A DNA stretch of 64,000 nucleotides from NCBI GenBank assembly GCA_020726505.1, contig JAHLEZ010000050.1, positions 1 through 64,000 of the forward strand, read 5' to 3'. Positions 21,650 to 33,454 of this stretch are shown piece after piece. The notes beneath the pieces are model-generated. The model had not been told where the DNA came from. It made no database searches and was given only the letters and a program-made list of their open reading frames with translations. The translations under genes and the position numbers were made by a program. Position 1 is the stretch's first letter, and each line of letters starts with the position of its first letter. Source of the DNA: Leptodontidium sp. MPI-SDFR-AT-0119. Its lineage: Eukaryota > Ascomycota > Leotiomycetes > Helotiales > Leptodontidiaceae.

Positions 21650-22442
21650 TACGAAGCTTCGCAGAGAAGCAAATATTACTGGAAATATATTAAAGTTGGA
21701 AAAAGAGAAAGTTGCTAAAGCTTTAGCTCGATAATAAAAGAAAGAAGAGAAAAAAACTACGAAGGTTCAAAAAAGAGAGGAAAAGGCACGCATCCGGGAG
21801 GAGAAAGCTTAGGCTAAAATATAATATAAACTCAACAAAACCGCGAAGTTACAGGCGTTGATTAGTACTGGAAAAAAGCCTAGGGGTCGAAAATTAACAA
21901 CAATTAAAGGGGAAAAGGCCATATAGCAAGAGCCTATAGTTATGGCCGCATCCCAAAGACCAGTCCGCGCCAAGAGACCTACCCAAAAAGCGATTGAGAT
22001 ACTTAGTGATATAAAGCAGGAGGAAGGCAATGATATTGAGAGTCTCCTAGGGTCAGATTTATCTACTGATTCTGATTCTAACGTCAATTTAAGTGATAAT
22101 AGTAGTGGTGGGCTTATAAATTACGATGATTATAATTAAGGGGTATTTGAGTTAGTGTTTAGGTGTGTAATTACACAAGCGAGTCCATCTCAAAACCCAC
22201 CTACTTTGTTTAATTACAAGATATAATATAACTCAAATGACGATATTTAAGTTGTGATTAATGTAGAATTTTATTCCGGATTTAATAGTCTACTTTATAA
22301 GTTGATTGTATTAGTAGTAAAAAAGTTATTCTTGATTTCTTACTTAATTTGCCGTGTCCAAGTTGCTGGTATGTCCAAGTTGGTGGTACCGACCTGCTTG
22401 CGCAGGTCGATAAAAAAACAAAAAAATCAGGAAACCGACGAG
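21650..22442 (+). pseudogene. Fot1/pogo-like transposase C-terminal fragment with 3' terminal repeat
   Basis: A Lys/Glu-rich coiled tail with internal stops, then QALISTGKKPRGRK, AASQRPVRAKRP and an acidic Asp/Ser-rich end stopping at 22139, typical of fungal DDE_1 (Fot1/pogo) tails. About 300 bp further on, two GTCCAAGTTG-containing repeats and a palindrome (CGACCTGC, TTG, GCGCAGGTCG) precede the end at 22442, followed by TA. The same end sequence occurs at 27340-27440. The catalytic part is missing. Confidence 0.65.
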
Positions 22443-22449
22443 TATCTCA

Positions 22450-23030
22450 TGAACGAAGTCATGTGGGTAAAGTGTAGTTGAAGTTTCCACCAGCAATCCT
22501 CATCTCATCTCCAAGGGCAAGAGAAGGTGGTTAACTTGCAAGGCACGCTCCTCATTCTAATAATCACTTATAGCTTCCTCCCATGCGAACGAGATGCAGA
22601 TGAGTGTCAAGGGAGAGCTCGAGCAAGGTCCAAGACTCATGAATTAGATTGATCACAAGGAAGAAAGAAGAGCTTGAGAGCTCAGGAAGCTAAGTACAAG
22701 AAGAGCTTGGGCCATGATTGGTTGGCCCACGGCGTCACACGTTACGGATTGGAGTGCATACAAAGGCAGCTTGATCTGCTCATGTCACAAGCTCTAGCTA
22801 GCAGTAGCGTTACTGGCCCTTTCCGCACACATCTAGTTCCTGATCGCATATAGCTTTCAATACATAGGCTGCGGCAATTTAATATTATCTGCTGCTCTCT
22901 ACGAAGTCAAGATGCCTATGCCGATGTCGAGCACGAGTAGAAGGTAGGAAATCCCTCAGATTTGCACCTACTAACAAATCTGCTTCCACGTCAATGATCG
23001 TGGATGAACTAGCATTGGCTCTCGGCAATT
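22450..23030. other. No supportable gene
   Basis: Unassigned sequence between the Fot1 fragment and the STAND-type fragment. No long ORF and no terminal repeats that I could pair. Confidence 0.35.
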
Positions 23031-23037
23031 AGGTGAT

Positions 23038-23403
23038 TTGGAAGACACGGGAGATAATATAAACTGGCTTGAATTCAAGAGTACCTTACATTCATCTCTT
23101 TCAAACAGCCAATGCATCAAAATGACAGGTATCGATGAACACATAGCCAATATCGTTGCTACGACCTCCTACTTCGAAGGTCACCTCGAAGAAATTGACA
23201 GTAAATTACGGACCCTCTTACAACGAGTGAGCATCTCAAGCGATGATAACGACGACGACAACTGTAAAGAATGCGATCGGCTACAGGACGAAAAGGAGAG
23301 CGCAAAGCAGTGCTTAAAATATGTACAGAAGCTTTTAGGAATGTTAGTCGCAAATTGCACAAGTAGTCTAAAGCAAAAGCTAGTAGCGAGGATAAGGTTG
23401 TGA
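23038..23403 (+). pseudogene. Fungal STAND N-terminal-like domain fragment
   Basis: A 121-codon open stretch without a good ATG. It is helical and rich in Glu/Lys/Asp, with RLQDEKESAKQCLKYVQKLL, which resembles the coiled N-terminal domain found ahead of fungal NACHT/ankyrin proteins. No NTPase domain follows; the frame stops and hAT copy 2 starts 280 bp on. Probably a left-over of an NLR-like gene. Weak similarity. Confidence 0.4.
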
Positions 23404-23681
23404 GTAAGCTATAATAAGGTTGGGAGGATAAGATATTAAAGCAAGAATGTATCCAAATGCAATCTCGTCAAGCCGCGGGGAAGGTCAATACAGGTGTTTT
23501 TGAGGATGTGCTGGTAGCCTGGGGTTCTTGTTAAATAATCGCGGTGGTATCTAAGGACCTTTTGTCGAATCTTTTGACCTCCCTGCGAACTCTCAATTTC
23601 CAACTTTATTTCACTATAAACTGCTAGAACTCCCTATATCCAGGCCCGCTAGTCATTCAAGTTGACGAGTAGTCCTGAACC

Positions 23682-26600
23682 ATGGAGTTGTCTGACCCGC
23701 CGGAGGCATTAAGTGACCCTTTTGGTTCCTTCCTCCTCTCAAACCCAACGATTATCCTTAGAGACACGGAAGAAGAGGCGTCTAGCCCTACCCTTCCCTA
23801 TTCCAACACTGCGAACTCAACCACTGTACAGAATGCGGCCGCCCTCTCATCTGGGATTCGGAGGATGATGCCGACATGGAAGACATTCCTTCCCCGACCT
23901 TTAACAGCACTCCTATGACAGAAACAGAGAAGGCAGAGGCTACCGAACGATGGACAATCCATAGGAATAAGCATGAGAAAAGAAAGAGACAGAAAAATAG
24001 CTACGTGAGTTGATTAATCCTATCCCGAAATCTGTCGAGAGTTACGAAGCATTCAAATTACTCGAGTATTTGATGATTTATCCATTTGCTAACTCGATCT
24101 TTTGCATCTAGGTATACTACTACATCAAACGTACTGCGCTGAAAGGAAACCTTTACCCTGAGGTTAAGGGCGGTTTAAATATCCTTCAAGAATACCGCTG
24201 GAGCTGCCTCGAATGCTCGAAGAAGTCAAGCAAGCGTCTGTATACGAATCCAAGCGCTATGGGGCCACTTCGGGGATGATGAAACATTTATCTACTCACC
24301 AAATCACGGAAGGAACTCATGCTGCTCGACTTCGCGGATATACTCAAGGAAAAGACAAGGAACCTATACTGAGAAAGAGGGATGGAGTGGCAAAACGAAA
24401 ATACAAGCTTGATTAACAACGAAGGAAGCTACTCGCCGATGGGTAGTCAAGACTCGTCAACCCTTCAGTGTAGTTGGCACTGAGGAATTCCAAGAGATGT
24501 TCAACGCGTATGGGGTACACTATGCTTACAAGAATCGATATATACTGCGAAACTATGTATACGATGACTTTGCTCTCAGACGAAATGCCCTTCGAATGCA
24601 GACGAAATGCCCTTCGAATGGAATTAGAAGCGGATTGTATTAGTATTTCCTTCACCATCGATATATAGACGGCACCAAATCGAACCCCATCTTCGCTGTG
24701 ATTAGCCATTGGATATCGAAGAATTTTGAAGAAAGAGAAGAGGTTCTGGATTTCATTGAGGTCACTGGGTCACATATAAGAGAGGCACTTACAGAGATCG
24801 TTTTGAAGCTTACTAAAGAACTTAACCTTGGCCATAAGCTCTTTGCTATTACTGGCGACAACGCTAGCAATAACAGTACTCTCTGCGCAGCTCTATTCAA
24901 ATGTTTAAAGAAGACCTACGACGATAAGGATAGTCTAATTGGTAAGCCTCACATACAATTCCACGGCAGATTTAGTTGGATTCAGTGTTTTGCGCATGTG
25001 GTCGCTTTAGTTTGTAAGGATATCCTCACTCACTTTAAGGCTGGCACTGCCAAAGAGGCTAAGAAGCTTCTCGACAGCTGGGATAAGGAATTCAAGTATA
25101 ACAAGTACGAAATACCCTTGGATCCAAGTCGCAGTTCTATTACTAAGATCAGACTTCTCAATTTGTGGATACTGCGTAGCTCTGAACGCGAGCAGGATTG
25201 GAAACTAATGCCGAAAACTGTCAAGCGCCGACCTATTTACGACGTTGATACACGATGGAATTCAACATACAATATAGTCCAGCAGTTCCTTGATTTGCTG
25301 CCAGAATACACTGCCTTTATAGAGTCCCACGATCAAGTTACATGCCTTCTTCCCTCTGAGCGCGAGATCGTAGCTTTGCGCCAACTGGCCTTCGTTTTGG
25401 CGCCATTCAAAGACATGACTTTGAAAGTATCAAAAGAAATGCCTTCCTTAGTTCGATCTCTTGAGCTTTACTAGGATTTGGACGATCTTCTTAAGCAGGT
25501 TGTGAAAGGCGCTGGCGACTACTCTCAACTTAATCAATCACTTCGCGATGCTTTCAAAGCTAGCCAAAAGAAGTATATAGTTTACGACAAGAAACTGGAA
25601 TCGAATTCGATGATATACGCCGCCCATATCCTCGATCCTCGTTGCAAAGCGTCCATGATCAAGGATATGATGCCTGCGCAATTCGACTAGATTATCGACG
25701 ACGTCAAGCACTACTTTAAGACCGAATGGCCTGCTATTAGTGGACAAGATGCACCGAATTTGGAAGGTCGCTCGCTAGAATTAGGTGCTGAACGCCCTTT
25801 TGGCATGTCAATCGCCTAATAGCGTGGGGTTCAAGCCAAAAGGGCACGAGAGGCGGAGTTTTTCGTTACACGGGTAATCTGCGAACTTAATCGTTAGATT
25901 AGAATAGATCCCGAAGAATAGATAGAAGCGTCTAGGTTCGATCCTCACTTTGTTCGCAACTAGTGGAAGGTTAACAGTTCTCTCTGGCCTCATCTCGCCG
26001 TCGCTGCAAGAACTCTACTACTATGCGCCGCAGTAGAGGTTGACGTTAAACGTTTATTCAGTAGTTGCCGCGACGAATACGGGATACGGCGACATACTTT
26101 ACACTCGAATACTGTTAGGATGTTGACTCTACTGCGTAGCAACTATCAGTCGGAGGATAAACTCGATCAAGAACAGATTCAAGACGCAATGAAGCTTGAT
26201 TTGACGTTTGGATCGTGTTTTAGCACTCTCTTTCGTCCTGACAGAATTAATAGCCACGTTCTAGGTATTTGCTCTCTGTTTATTCTATCTTTGAACCTTA
26301 ATCTAACGAGAATTTGCAACAGACCCCGATATCCCTCCTTCTCCCCTTACACGAATACTATCTCTTTTTACGGGCCTCGATAACCCTGCGTCTATGGATC
26401 TAAATACGATAGTCCCGTCGCCAGATGGTTTGATTGGAATTGTCTAGTTTTGAATAGAAACCTTTTCTATAAGTAGCGTATCAATTAGAGAAGATATTAG
26501 GGCCAAAATAGTACATTTCAAATGCAGAAAACGGTGATTTTCACGAACTCTTCACGAACTTTTTGACTTCGCGAAATCAGGCCACGAATTCGACGAATCA

Positions 26601-26698
26601 GAGGCGAGGGAGGACGAATTTATAAGGTAAAATTCGTGTTCAAACTCTTCAAATCTCTTCAAAAAATTCGTAAAATTCATCTTCATTTCACAGCCCTA
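23682..26698 (+). pseudogene. hAT transposase pseudogene, copy 2
   Basis: Reading across stops and frame breaks gives an N-terminal acidic part, TETEKAEATERWTIHRNK, a BED finger (SCLECSKKSSKRLY), DCISISFTIDI with TAPNRTPIFAV, LGHKLFAITGDNASNN, WIQCFAHVV, DTRWNSTYNIVQQFL, ILDPRCKASMIKDMM, and the C-terminal dimerisation block around 26000-26200. The longest clean piece is 24698-25474. The right end reads CAGCCCTA to 26698, followed by CTCTTGAG. No matching left terminus was found near 23.5 kb. Related to but diverged from copy 1, and in the opposite orientation. Confidence 0.8.
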
Positions 26699-26706
26699 CT
26701 CTTGAG

Positions 26707-27440
26707 CTTCATTCAACTTCTTGTTATGGCCGCCATTCTCAGCCAAATTCTTTGAACTGTCTCTCTTCTTGTAACGGTGATTCAAAGTAGAGTAACTGAC
26801 TCCACTAAAGACGCCGGTGGCAATACGTAGACTAGTAATATCGGTGTCGTCGGGGTTCTCATATGCCTCCAAGGCAGCTTGAATCCTAGCCTCCTGGCTC
26901 ATATATGCGGGGGTCTTATATTTGGGCTTCTTCCGTATGCGAGCAATACTAGCATCCAAAGAGGACTTCTTCTTGCCTCTCTTAGACCCTCCATGCTTGA
27001 TTTGAGGCGTAGATTTGGCCATTGTAGGCGTAGTTCGTGGTCTGGATTGAATAGTGTGTGTGTAGGTAAGATAAATCGCGTTTTTACGTGTTGGAGGGGG
27101 AATCCAGACGCGATTCGCACCCCTGTCGATGCCCTAACCTTACGGGATATCCCGTAGTGCCAAGACCTGCAGAATATTCATTCAAAATCCATATTCAACT
27201 CCAAACAACACCTTATTAATTAGCCCTAACCCTAGTACACTTATTTGGTAATTATAATTTCAATTACGGCGCATCTTTCTATGAAAAAATCAAGTCAAAC
27301 GGACTAGAATTGGTTGTGTAAAGTAGTTAATTAGGTCGGTCTCGCTGTGTCCAAGTTGCCGGGATGTCCAAGTTGCTGGGTCCGACCTGCTGGCGCAGGT
27401 CGGTAAATATTTCAAAAAAAAAAATCAGGAAACCGACGAG
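26707..27440 (-). pseudogene. Fot1/pogo-like transposase N-terminal fragment with 5' terminal repeat
   Basis: From ATG 27022: a basic start, then EARIQAALEAYENP, TDITSLRIATGVFSGVSYSTLNHR, a psq/CENP-B-type helix-turn-helix, then KLNEAQE, where hAT copy 2 ends the homology (26698). Upstream, 27340-27440 carries the same GTCCAAGTTG repeats and CGACCTGC...GCAGGTCG palindrome as at 22380-22442 and ends next to TA. So a Fot1-like element in minus orientation appears to have been cut by the hAT insertion. The rest of the transposase is not seen in this orientation to the left. Confidence 0.65.
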
Positions 27441-27963
27441 TAGCCGCCACCTGAAAGGACGAGGCTGAGCAGGGCTCACGTGCAGCGCGGCATGCATGAG
27501 AGAGGTTAGGTAGAGAGAATAAGAATACGGAATCCTTAATAATGTGATTGTGCTTTGTAGTGTAGAAGTAGACGCAAGTACTGCGTTTCCCTCTGAAGAA
27601 TGACTATATCCGCGATAATCTTCTCTAAATGTCTTCAAAACATAGAATTATATTATTTCTTTGTAGAGCCTTTCCCTAAGTGCTCCGAATTTCGAAAAGA
27701 CTCTCGTGGTTATAATTAATCAGGGGGGAGTAGCTAAAACAACGGCCGACAGCGTCGACAAAACGGTTAGTAGCATAACCAACCATAAGTTTTTTTCTTG
27801 TCGCAGGCTGATTTCCTAGGGAGAAATGGCAGAAGAACAGTAACATATTGGTAAAAACTTCATAAACTTGCGAGAGGCTGACTTACAGTTAGTGGCCACA
27901 AGTCTGCGGGATTCGCTTAAATAATCGCGTTTCTACGCGTTAAACCTTTTAACCTACACAATA

Positions 27964-28510
27964 ATGCGGCCTCCAGGAACACCACGACAACCCTTAGGGG
28001 AGGTCTCTCCTAATATAAGATCTCGTGTAGTAAGTGCACGAGATCATGGTATTAAGTTTGCAGTGATTAGGCGCCTGGAAAGCCTCGGGGATTCGACTTG
28101 CCGGACTATTTACAAAAACGCGTCTCACCAAACCTCTTGTATCACTCCTAAACGCACTGGAGCACCCTCCGTCCTTACTCCTGGGGACCACAGACTTATA
28201 CGACGTGCAATCGTGATCAATCCAAAGATTACTACCCAACAGCTTTTTGTTTCCTGCGCGCCGCACTCTTCTAAGAAGACGATTTACCGGTACCTCAAGA
28301 AATCGGGTATACAGAAGTAAAGGGCGAAGCAGAGGCCATTTCTCACAGCAGAGCATGCCCTACTACGTATGTAATAGGCTCTAAAGTACGATGGGAAGCC
28401 AGTAAAGTTTTAGAGGAGGTTACAGTGGTCTAATGAGTGCTCAATTGAGCGTAGGAAGGGAGGCGCCATCGAGTGGGTATACCGACGGCGGGGTAATTCT
28501 CCCCCTCTTT
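27964..28510 (+). pseudogene. Tc1-like transposase fragment, catalytic Asp lost
   Basis: ATG 27964: MRPPGTPRQPLGEVSPNIRS, a two-part HTH with PKRTGAPSVLTPGDHRL, NPKITTQQLF, IYRYLKKSGIQK and then a stop at 28320. Reading on: AKQRPFLTAEHAL and WSNECSIERRKGG. In the family this box is WSDEC, so the first catalytic Asp is Asn (GAT to AAT), and Gln codons have become TAG/TAA. Homology fades after about 28510. A different Tc1 family from the one at 14 kb. Confidence 0.7.
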
Positions 28511-28578
28511 TACACGCAATGTGCCCTTACTAATTACGCGTTAACGCTCGCAGGTAAAGCTCTAGAAATCTGGGCAAC

Positions 28579-29046
28579 TTAAACCAAGCCTCCAAAGGGC
28601 AAGACTGGTACATCCAACGGCACAAACCCATCGTCGACCTCGCCGGCATCCATAATCGTCTCATGAGCCTTCCGCAGATGCTTCTTTTGTCGGTTGGTTT
28701 CAGCACCAAAGGTTACCATATCTTCAGTCAGATCTCTATTGAATAGGTCTCCATGATGGTAGAAATCCTCGTCGAATACATATGGCGATGAGGCTGAGAC
28801 TGCGGGGGGGCCACGATATAGAGATAAGGTTCTAGGGGGGCTGGACGGAGGGTTGGAGCCTCCACGACGTCGCCGGCGCCTTGGAGACGGCGTTCTTAGT
28901 GAAGTGGTTGCATACCGACGGCGACGACAAGCTCGGAGGTGTGTTATAACAGGAGGAGTTGGAGTGGTTAGTAAGCTTGGAGTGTTACCGTCGATTATAG
29001 AGGTTGCAGGGGGGCTGGATAGCGGAGAAGAGGCTCTAAACGCCAT
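28579..29046 (-). CDS. Hypothetical protein, Ser/Pro/Arg-rich (155 aa)
   Basis: ATG 29046 to stop 28579, no interruption. The N-terminal two thirds are Ser/Pro/Thr-rich with an RRRRRRGG-type basic run. The last third is acidic (DAGEVDDGFVPLD). I know no domain for it. It sits amid transposon fragments without RIP stops, so it could be a small gene or part of a nonautonomous element. Confidence 0.3.
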   Translation of the reverse strand: MAFRASSPLSSPPATSIIDGNTPSLLTTPTPPVITHLRACRRRRYATTSLRTPSPRRRRRRGGSNPPSSPPRTLSLYRGPPAVSASSPYVFDEDFYHHGDLFNRDLTEDMVTFGAETNRQKKHLRKAHETIMDAGEVDDGFVPLDVPVLPFGGLV

Positions 29047-29099
29047 GTTTAAAAGAAAGAATGAAGGTAACGATCCAAGATGCAAGAGTACGGGAATTT

Positions 29100-30060
29100 G
29101 GGACTTTTTATACTAATTCTACCCTTAGATCAAAGTCTACAATCACCAAACCGCGTCGACGCGTTTGTCCCGCTCAAATCGTGAGGTTGGGAGGCTCCAT
29201 ACAATATATTAACCAAGGCTCGCCAGCGATATTGCACTCCACTACCACTCAATTCGACTCCACTTCAGCGAGAGTTTTAAAAACCTCTCTTTTGAGTGTG
29301 GAAGGGATAGATCTCCTTCTGCTAATTTGGACCTACGGCCTATGCTTACCAGCTTGTTTTCCCAACGTGAGCACCTCCTCTATACGAACGAATGGGAAGT
29401 AGCCCATATAGTCTTAACGGGATTGTGTAGAGGGAAGTTCTATTACGAAGCACCTCGTACGAACACCGTATGGCTAGGAAACCAAACAAGCCCTGAGTAT
29501 TCTAAAGAGACGAATTTAATAAGAACGACTTCGCTGTGCTGCGAACCATGCTGAAGAATCCTTTGCTACTCTCGAGCAGACCAACTCATTACATAGAATC
29601 TGCAGATATGCTAACCCTGACGCTCTAGCCTGACAAACCGATCATTCACTCCGCTGCATAGTCCAACGTACACCTCCCAACCCAAACCCATTATTACAGA
29701 GCCCAAGATACCACTAACGGAAGTGTGAGCTAGAGACGTGCGAAGGAGAGCCGCCAGAAAGCGAGAGACGGACCTTCTTAGTGATATTCCATCTGGAATA
29801 TCATCCACGCCTTGATAGGATCTGACGCCTGATACCATCGACGGAAACATCGGATGACAAAAAGAGCTACCCAGGTGACGGTTGATAGCATTTCTCTTGA
29901 GATATACGGTCTTGTTGGGTGTCTGATACGGAGGGATTATCGGAAAGGTTGGTAGGAGGCCGTTGTTGCTGTATTGGCATACTTTGTTCTACTTGCCCAA
30001 AGACTCGGGAGTCATATATAACCCCCTATCAACCTCCGAAGAAGAAGCAGGTCTTGCGTA
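29100..30060. other. No supportable gene
   Basis: Short ORFs on both strands (for example 29327-29554) lack recognisable motifs. Composition suggests eroded repeat. Confidence 0.35.
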
Positions 30061-30089
30061 CACTTGAGTCGACTCATGGGTCGACTTTT

Positions 30090-30740
30090 CATGCACCTAT
30101 GGGTGTACCAATGGGTGTACCGATGGGTGTACCGATGGGTGTACCGAAGTGGGTCCAAAGTGGGTCCAAAGTGTCGACAGAATTGTAGACAGAATTGTAG
30201 ACAGAATTGTAGACAGAATTGTCAACAGAAGTGGGTCCAATGCGGCAACAGCCTTGCGTGCCCAAACAAAATATAACCCGTTGTCGCAGAGACCCCACGG
30301 CCCGGAAAAGTATGGCTATTGAGAGTAGTGTCCTGAGGGTATCAACACAAAGCGGTATCAAGAGGCGGAGACGCCGAGTGTAACTAACCTATGCCGTCGT
30401 GGTAAGGTGAACCGACTGTTACCTCGCAACTCCCTTAAAAAAGTTATCTCTAAAACTGGCGACACACAATTCGCCCTTCATACCACTCCGTGTTAACATC
30501 CTTAGGTCATTACTCTCATTCGTCATACTTTAGCGTCTCTGCAACCAAGGGTTTGGGGTTTGATTGGGGCACGCAAGGCTGTTGCCGTATTGGGACCCAC
30601 TTCTGTCTACACATATGTAGACAATTAGGTGCACCCTTACGGACCCACTTCTGTCTACACTTCTGTCTACACTACTGTCTACACATCAGACTTACTTATT
30701 TACTTATACACATATGTAGACACTTAGGTGCACTCTGAGG
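30090..30740. repeat. Minisatellite-armed inverted repeat (foldback-like)
   Basis: Left arm: 12-bp units GATGGGTGTACC (~30098-30158), then 12-bp AGAATTGTAGAC units (~30178-30225), then GTGGGTCCAATGCGGCAACA to 30265. Right arm: the near-exact reverse complement of 30231-30265 at 30564-30600, followed by GTCTACACTTCT-like units, i.e. the complementary minisatellite, to about 30730. About 300 bp lie between the arms. It could fold back on itself. No ORF of note. Confidence 0.7.
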
Positions 30741-30972
30741 TACACTAAAATTGATAATAATTGATAAGTCGATTCAAGTGCATAACCGGTCACAGAATTG
30801 GAATCAAAGAGCCATCAGATTAAGCACCCGGTGTTACAATACATTACCCAGGACTGCCCTTCGGTATAGTTCACAGCCGTGTTTTTTGAAGTCATCGTCT
30901 AACCACACTGGTATAGACACCACATTCAGTAATCTGCAATATTGTCGACGGATTCAATAGGATATCCACAAC

Positions 30973-32205
30973 ATGGAATTGTCTTCTGGCGGGAACAGCA
31001 AAAGAATTCTGATCCCGGCAGAAATCTTATCACTGATATTCTCCTGTCTATTGCTGGTAGATATCAAAGCAGCTCGATGCGTATGCCGTACATTCAATAG
31101 CCTTGCCAGTCCACACCTGCTCGATACTGCCATTGTGGGTTCCCAAACAGAAACAATAGAAAGATTCGAAGCTATTGCGGCACATGAGCTCTTCCTCAAA
31201 TTCGTCACAACTGTCATATTTTCGGTTTATTCGCTGCAAGGTGAATATGCAACAGTCAACGGCTATTACAACGACCTACCCAGACATTATGAAGGCCGCG
31301 AAATGCGACTCCCGACACTAGAGCAGTGCGACGAACATTGGCGAAATCACCAAAGAGTCATCAACGATCAAACAGAACTGCAGGAAAGTGGTGACGACAA
31401 GAGGCGCATTCAGAATGCATTACGACTCATGCCGAATATTCACCATCTGGTCCTCTCTGGCGATGCTGGGAAAATGGCTACGCATCCACTGAACAAGATA
31501 TGGTGTCCATCTACTTATAGAATTATTGAGCCTCTTTACGATCTAGGCAAGTGGCAATTTTCACACGGCTTCATAACAATGTCCTCGGCGCTACTATCGA
31601 ATCGACAATGCTTGTCCACACTCTCGCACACGGACATAAGAAGTGACAGTGATGTCCTTAGTTCGTTGTGCTTTTCTGGAATGGTACAAGAGATCTTTCG
31701 CAATCTGCGTAGGGTTGCCTTATTTATCGACGACGAGATTTATCGAACTTCTTTGTTTCAGACCAGAGTGGGAGAGTGCCTCGCTATTGCAAGTAACCTC
31801 GAAACCTTGGAGATTATATCAGAGGAATGGGGGAATCAGACTGATTTGTCGAGAATTCTTTGCGCTACATGGCCCAGGCTCTATCACCTTAAACTCAGAA
31901 TTAATCTTGGCTACGATTCCTTTCTCCTTTTCTGTCAGCGTCATAAGGAAAGTTTACGTTCTTTGCACTTACAGTGCCTTACGTTGTTTGGCGGTTCTTG
32001 GGGGGAGCTGGTGAAGGCAATGAGGACGCATCTCAGGCTTACCAATATTTGGTTAGAAGATCTTGATGAGGGCTCAGAGGAGTTATGGGTACGGCGAGAT
32101 GACCTTTCAGGAGGCTGGTATCGCCTTTCAGAAGCTGAAGCGTATGTTCTTCATGGCGGAGACAATCCATTTGAAAATAGTATGTTATTGCAAGTACCGC
32201 TGTGA
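30973..32205 (+). CDS. F-box protein (410 aa), single exon
   Basis: ATG 30973 to TGA 32203-32205 with no interruption. Residues 10-50 (KRILIPAEILSLIFSCLLL, then ARCVCRTFNSLASPHL) match the F-box, which binds Skp1 to form SCF ubiquitin ligases. The remainder has leucine-rich helical stretches (NIHHLVLSG, NLRRVALFID, NLETLEIIS, RLYHLKLRINL, SLRSLHLQCL) like the degenerate LRR of fungal F-box proteins that bind substrate. Target unknown. Codon use and frame look normal; it is one of the few intact genes between 18 and 38 kb. It probably acts in the cytosol or nucleus. Confidence 0.85.
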   Translation: MELSSGGNSKRILIPAEILSLIFSCLLLVDIKAARCVCRTFNSLASPHLLDTAIVGSQTETIERFEAIAAHELFLKFVTTVIFSVYSLQGEYATVNGYYNDLPRHYEGREMRLPTLEQCDEHWRNHQRVINDQTELQESGDDKRRIQNALRLMPNIHHLVLSGDAGKMATHPLNKIWCPSTYRIIEPLYDLGKWQFSHGFITMSSALLSNRQCLSTLSHTDIRSDSDVLSSLCFSGMVQEIFRNLRRVALFIDDEIYRTSLFQTRVGECLAIASNLETLEIISEEWGNQTDLSRILCATWPRLYHLKLRINLGYDSFLLFCQRHKESLRSLHLQCLTLFGGSWGELVKAMRTHLRLTNIWLEDLDEGSEELWVRRDDLSGGWYRLSEAEAYVLHGGDNPFENSMLLQVPL

Positions 32206-32219
32206 TCTTTAGTGCAGAG

Positions 32220-32985
32220 GAGGGATGTTGTTGAGAGGCTGATTGAGGAGGGGAACCGGATTTGGAGAGCTGAGGTGGTTTGGGAGGTCTAGGGTCTAGA
32301 GCAAGGCTGGGGGAATTTAGAGTTTTGGAGGAGGCGGAGGAGGGAAAGGAAGCAGATGAGGGAGTGGAATGAAGGTAGTTATTTAGTCTTAGGGATTTGT
32401 GGATATGCAACGCGGTGTGAATTGGAAGAGCTGACGCGAATCTTGGATAGTCTCCTATCTTTTCCACTTTCTATCTTCGTCCCCATCCCGAAAGCTCAAT
32501 AAAGCAGGGCATACAAGCACCACTTGATGGAAGCAGACTTTAATGACATCCACATCACTGCGAAGTGGTTCGACTCATCTTTGTCCATAGTCATACACAA
32601 CACAAGAACCATGGGATGTTCGTTTGTTTCTTAAGGGTGTAAGATAATCTTTTTCCTTTGATCTACACTTACTTCTCTTACACGAAGGGATGAATTGAAG
32701 ACTATTTAAGTTTCTAATTAATAATGCCAAAGTTTTAATAAAGCTTATAATCACAATAAGTTTTACTATCCATTTTCATTACGACAAAGTCCTCGTCACC
32801 ATTCTTTTTGCCCTACTTTCTTGACTCTCAAACTGGTTGCTTTAGAGGCGCTTTATCTTTATTGGGGGTTTTTTTAAGCATGATTTGTGTTTTGAGTTAT
32901 CTGGTGGTAAGCTGAGGAAGCAGGGGATAGCTAATAGGGCCGGTGCCACATTGCACATAAGGCTTCCGTTACTCGTCGGTGGCGG
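32220..32985. other. 3' flank of F-box gene; no gene
   Basis: AT-rich, with only shadow ORFs (the minus ORF 32039-32467 overlaps the F-box gene antisense). Confidence 0.4.
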
Positions 32986-32990
32986 GTTTA

Positions 32991-33161
32991 TGTCACGACA
33001 CAAGAGCCTTGGCCGCAGAAGGTTGACTTAACACTTAGAATACAAAACTACAGAGCTACTCTACAGGAGGGAGCCATATATATAGGGAGTCAGAGGGGAG
33101 TCGGACCTGTTGCGGACCCCTGACCTAGCTGAACCCTAGCCGAAGCATACCTGTCGTAACA
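32991..33161. mobile_element. Solo LTR, family C (171 bp)
   Basis: Starts TGTCACGACA and ends TGTCGTAACA, near-perfect inverted termini, flanked by GTTTA on both sides (32986-32990 and 33162-33166). It holds a CATATATATAGGG promoter-like box. No interior sequence is adjacent. Confidence 0.88.
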
Positions 33162-33454
33162 GTTTACTAAAACGAGAGGAATTTCATAACGTAGTTTTCT
33201 TAGCGGAAGAATTTTAAGGTTATTATAGCCTTTTAAGTATTACTTTCCTTATCCGAACTTATAATAAGAATAGCATTGCCATCTTCCGCCGAACTCCTTA
33301 GCCTACCTATTTTACTTGGATGGTCTCTGACATGCTCTCATCCTTCCCTTCTAGACGGGACCAATTAACCTGGAGTTGTTTTCTGTGCTAATTAACTACA
33401 TCATTATGTAGGAATTTAGCCTTCCCTTGAAAATCCAAAATCTCCTTATACATC

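Noticed and set aside
18442..26706. The two inverted hAT copies as one composite transposon with outer ends at 18450 and 26698
   Set aside because: The outer 8-mers GTCTTGTG and CTCTTGAG match at only 6 of 8 positions. The left flank does not continue the Fot1 sequence that lies right of 26706.
30090..30230. CRISPR array
   Set aside because: Contiguous 12-bp tandem units with no spacers; eukaryotic minisatellite.
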